NCBI GenBank assembly: GCA_947630785.1
Contig: CANRIW010000004.1
Coordinates: 1-64,000 of the forward strand
DNA: 64,000 nucleotides
Reading direction: 5' to 3'
Source: an uncultured Oscillospiraceae bacterium
GTDB taxonomy: Bacteria > Bacillota > Clostridia > Oscillospirales > Oscillospiraceae
Positions 61,598 to 64,000 of the stretch are shown one piece after another. A program made the position numbers and the translations under genes. Each line of letters begins with the position of its first letter. Position 1 is the stretch's first letter. Under the pieces are notes generated by a model that was not told the origin of the DNA, made no database searches, and worked only from the letters and a program-made list of their open reading frames with translations.

Positions 61598-62183
61598 GAT
61601 GTACGCTGTTATTTACCCCCTTGTCTGGTTGTTTATGCGCATTTTTCATCCCTGGCGGGTGATCGGTGCGGAGAACATCCCGGAGGGAGCCGCCGTCATT
61701 TGCGGCAACCATACCACCGCCGGGGACCCTTTGTATGTAGTGTGCGCCCTGGGGCGGAGACGGCAGATCCATGTAATGGCGAAAGAGGAGATCATGCGCT
61801 GGCCGGTGATCGGCTGGATCCTGAAAAAGGCCGGCATCTTCGGCGTAAAGCGGGGGACCGCAGATATCGGCGCCGTGAAGGAGGCCCTGCGGGTCCTGAA
61901 GGCGGATGAGCGCCTGCTCGTCTTTCCTGAGGGCACCCGTGTTCGGGAGGGAGAGACCTCGGAGGCGCATACGGGCGCAGCCATGTTTGCCACTCGGACC
62001 GGAGCCCCCCTGGTTCCGGTGTACATCACCCCCCAAAAGCGCATTTTCCGCAAGACTACCGTGGTCTTTGGACAGCCGTTCTATCCGCAGTTCGCGGGCC
62101 GCAAGCCTTCTTCGGAGGAACTCCAGCGCATTGCGGACGATTTGATGGACCGCATCCGCGCCCTGGCTGATCTGGCCAAATGA
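61590..62183 (+). CDS. plsC: 1-acyl-sn-glycerol-3-phosphate acyltransferase
   Basis: Makes phosphatidic acid from lysophosphatidic acid at the membrane. 197 residues; N-terminal hydrophobic stretch, the catalytic HX4D as H41/D46 in CGNHTTAGDP, and FPEGTR at 112-117. GGGAGGGA ribosome binding site. Overlaps cmk by 8 nt and the next gene by 4 nt. Confidence 0.94.
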   Translation: MNKMYAVIYPLVWLFMRIFHPWRVIGAENIPEGAAVICGNHTTAGDPLYVVCALGRRRQIHVMAKEEIMRWPVIGWILKKAGIFGVKRGTADIGAVKEALRVLKADERLLVFPEGTRVREGETSEAHTGAAMFATRTGAPLVPVYITPQKRIFRKTTVVFGQPFYPQFAGRKPSSEELQRIADDLMDRIRALADLAK

Positions 62184-64000
62184 ATGTCCTGATGGCAAAG
62201 AGCGCCGGCTTCTGTTACGGCGTGAGGCGGGCGGTGGAGCTGGCGGAGCAGGCCGCGGCGCGGGGTCCTGTCTACATGCTGGGTCACCTCACCCACAATG
62301 AGCAGGTTATCCGCAGACTGGCGGAGCAGGGAGCAGTCACCATCGGCAGCCCGGAAGAGGCCCCGGAGGGCGCTGCCGTCCTCATCCGGGCCCACGGAGA
62401 ACCGGACAGCACCTATGAGCTGCTGTCCGCCCGGGGCTGTCAGGTCATCGACGCCACCTGCCCCAACGTCACCCGCATCCACCAGATCGTCCGGGAGGCG
62501 GAGGAGCGGGGCAGGGTCCCCATCGTCGTTGGGGAGGCCAGCCACCCGGAGATCGTGGGTATCCTGGGCTGCACGGAAAACGGTTTTGTGATATCTGACT
62601 GGGAGGAATTGTCCTCTGTTTTGGAAAAAGAGCCAAAATTGAGGGAAAAACCGTTGAGTTTTGTGTCTCAAACCACGGCGATTCGGGACGGCTGGAAAAA
62701 AATCGTGGAAAACACAAAAAAAGTGTGTACAAACGCGGAATTTTTTGATACAATATGTGGTGCTACGTCCAAGCGCCAATCTGAAGCTCAGGAATTGGCC
62801 GGCCGGTGTGACGGTATGATCGTCATCGGAGATCGGAGAAGCTCCAATACCAGAAGGCTCGCCCAGCTCTGTGCGCAGAGGTGCCCGCTGACTCTGCAGA
62901 TCGAGGGTGCTGATGGCCTTGACCGGGAACAGCTCCGGGGCGTCACTACGCTTGGAATCACTGCCGGCGCGTCCACGCCGGAGTGGATCATAAAGGAGGT
63001 CTATAACAAAATGAGCGACGAAATCATGGAGATCGAACAGTCCTTCGCGGATATGCTGGAGGAGTCGATCAAGCCTATCAATACGGGGGATAAGGTCACC
63101 GGGACTGTGATTGCCATCACGCCCACCGAGGTGCAGGTCGATCTGACCGGCACCAAGTTCACCGCGTCCATTCCTCTGTCTGAGCTGAGCGACGATCCCG
63201 ATGTGAAACCCGAGGATGTGGTCAAGGTGGGCGACACCATCGAGGCTGAGGTGGTGCTGTACAGCGACCGTGACTGCGAGATTCGCCTGTCCAAGAAGCG
63301 CCTGGAGGCCCACAAGAACTGGGAGACCGTGGAGAACGCCGTGGAGAGCAAAGAGGCTCTTGAGGGCACCATCACCGAGGTCAACAAGGGCGGCCTGGTG
63401 GCCAATGTGAAGGGCGTCCGGGTGTTCATCCCCGCCTCTCAGTCCGGCAAGCCCCGGGGCGCCGATCTGGCTGATATGATCAAGAGCAAGGTCAAAATGC
63501 GCATCACCGAAGTGAACAAGGCCCGCCGCCGCGTGGTGGGCTCTATCCGCGCCGTGGCCGCCGAGGCCCGGGCCGCCGCCGCCGCCGAGGTTTGGAACGG
63601 CATCGAGAACGGCAAGCGGTATCACGGCACCGTCAAGAGCCTGACCTCTTACGGCGCGTTTGTGGATATCGGCGGTGTGGACGGCATGGTCCATATCTCC
63701 GAGCTGTCCTGGTCCCGCATCAAGAACCCCGCCGAGGTGGTCTCTGTGGGCGACCCCGTGGAGGTGTATGTCATCTCCTTTGACCCGGAGAAGAAGAAGA
63801 TCTCCTTGGGCATGAAGGACCACAGCCAGGAGCCTTGGACCGTGTTCACCTCTAAGTGCGAGGTGGGCGACGTGGTCCCCGTCCGCATCGTCAAGCTGAT
63901 GACCTTCGGCGCCTTCGCCGAGATCGTCCCCGGCGTGGACGGCCTGATCCACATTTCCCAGCTGTCCGACCACCGGGTGGAGAAGCCCGCCGACGCCGTG
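62180..64000 (+). CDS. ispH: IspH-S1 fusion: HMBPP reductase joined to ribosomal S1-like RNA-binding repeats (3' end outside window)
   Basis: One frame of 607 codons without a stop runs to the window end. Residues 1 to about 277 are 4-hydroxy-3-methylbut-2-enyl diphosphate reductase, last step of the MEP pathway, with iron-sulphur cysteines C12 (GFCYGV), C94 (DATCPNV) and C193 (TICGATS). From M278 (MSDEIMEIEQSFADML) begins an S1-like part with at least four S1 repeats, such as VTGTVIAITPTEVQVDL, YHGTVKSLTSYGAFVDIGGVDGMVHISEL and VRIVKLMTFGAFAEIVPGVDGLIHISQL. Such fusions are known in Clostridia. The S1 part has the stronger codon bias; the end of the IspH part (62580-62990) is more AT-rich. 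The protein is truncated by the window. Confidence 0.93.
   Translation, partial: MNVLMAKSAGFCYGVRRAVELAEQAAARGPVYMLGHLTHNEQVIRRLAEQGAVTIGSPEEAPEGAAVLIRAHGEPDSTYELLSARGCQVIDATCPNVTRIHQIVREAEERGRVPIVVGEASHPEIVGILGCTENGFVISDWEELSSVLEKEPKLREKPLSFVSQTTAIRDGWKKIVENTKKVCTNAEFFDTICGATSKRQSEAQELAGRCDGMIVIGDRRSSNTRRLAQLCAQRCPLTLQIEGADGLDREQLRGVTTLGITAGASTPEWIIKEVYNKMSDEIMEIEQSFADMLEESIKPINTGDKVTGTVIAITPTEVQVDLTGTKFTASIPLSELSDDPDVKPEDVVKVGDTIEAEVVLYSDRDCEIRLSKKRLEAHKNWETVENAVESKEALEGTITEVNKGGLVANVKGVRVFIPASQSGKPRGADLADMIKSKVKMRITEVNKARRRVVGSIRAVAAEARAAAAAEVWNGIENGKRYHGTVKSLTSYGAFVDIGGVDGMVHISELSWSRIKNPAEVVSVGDPVEVYVISFDPEKKKISLGMKDHSQEPWTVFTSKCEVGDVVPVRIVKLMTFGAFAEIVPGVDGLIHISQLSDHRVEKPADAV
62993..63013 (+). 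promoter_or_regulatory. Strong internal ribosome binding site at the IspH/S1 junction
   Basis: AAGGAGGT (62993-63000) lies 10 nt before an in-frame ATG (63011-63013) that matches the natural start of the S1-like domain. It could allow separate synthesis of the S1 protein. Confidence 0.6.

Overview
The window is about 64 kb of GC-rich chromosome from an endospore-forming, gut-type Firmicute. Gene content and order (complete spoIIIA operon, yunB, ytfJ, DUF2953, an IspH-S1 ribosomal protein fusion, nusB-xseA-xseB-ispA-dxs-tlyA-nadK-argR-recN) fit the class Clostridia, most likely Oscillospiraceae (Flavonifractor/Oscillibacter-like). The species cannot be fixed from sequence reading alone. Genes are tightly packed, with many 4-nt stop/start overlaps and many TTG starts. 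I see no tRNA, rRNA, CRISPR array, insertion sequence, prophage or other mobile element.

Layout. 1-720: RNase P RNA (minus) diverges from murD, and the two promoters use nearly the same -35 bases. 720-9221 (plus): murD, three tandem M42 aminopeptidases, a PLP enzyme of the methionine gamma-lyase/YnbB family, the sporulation gene yunB and ligA. 9381-14313 (minus): a two-component system, a secreted protein of unknown family, a C39-like lipoprotein and a membrane-anchored amidase. 14465-19286 (plus): spoIIIAA-AH behind a good SigE-type promoter. 19365-30622 (plus): Asp23 protein, then nusB through recN and a HAD phosphatase, covering RNA antitermination, exonuclease VII, isoprenoid precursor synthesis (ispA, dxs), NAD kinase, ArgR and RecN. 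30672-32291 (minus): DUF308 membrane protein and DegV protein. 32683-36089 (plus): metallo-hydrolase, tyrS and an ECF sigma/anti-sigma pair. 36139-38917 (minus): asd-dapA-dapB for lysine and diaminopimelate. 39113-44110 (plus): SpoIID-like protein, queA-tgt, yajC and a TIGR04086-type membrane protein. 44215-53053: greA-lysS, rRNA methylase, dprA-topA-trmFO-plsX. 53169-64000: acpP, rnc, scpAB, sporulation proteins, a D,D-carboxypeptidase, rluB, an RpiR regulator, a flavoprotein, cmk, plsC and the ispH-rpsA fusion, which runs off the window.

Most of the window is ordinary housekeeping and sporulation sequence. The parts worth a second look are regulatory. A 22-bp motif built of 11-nt-phased half-sites (18/22 identical) occurs both at the two-component promoter and again in front of the envelope-hydrolase genes of the same locus. 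In three places a terminator-like hairpin carries the next gene's Shine-Dalgarno in its 3' arm and has its T-tract against the start codon. The rnpB and murD promoters share -35 bases. TGCAA repeats are phased around the RpiR-gene promoter. A strong internal ribosome binding site lies at the IspH/S1 domain junction. An orphan terminator between direct repeats near 32.4-32.6 kb may mark an unannotated small RNA.
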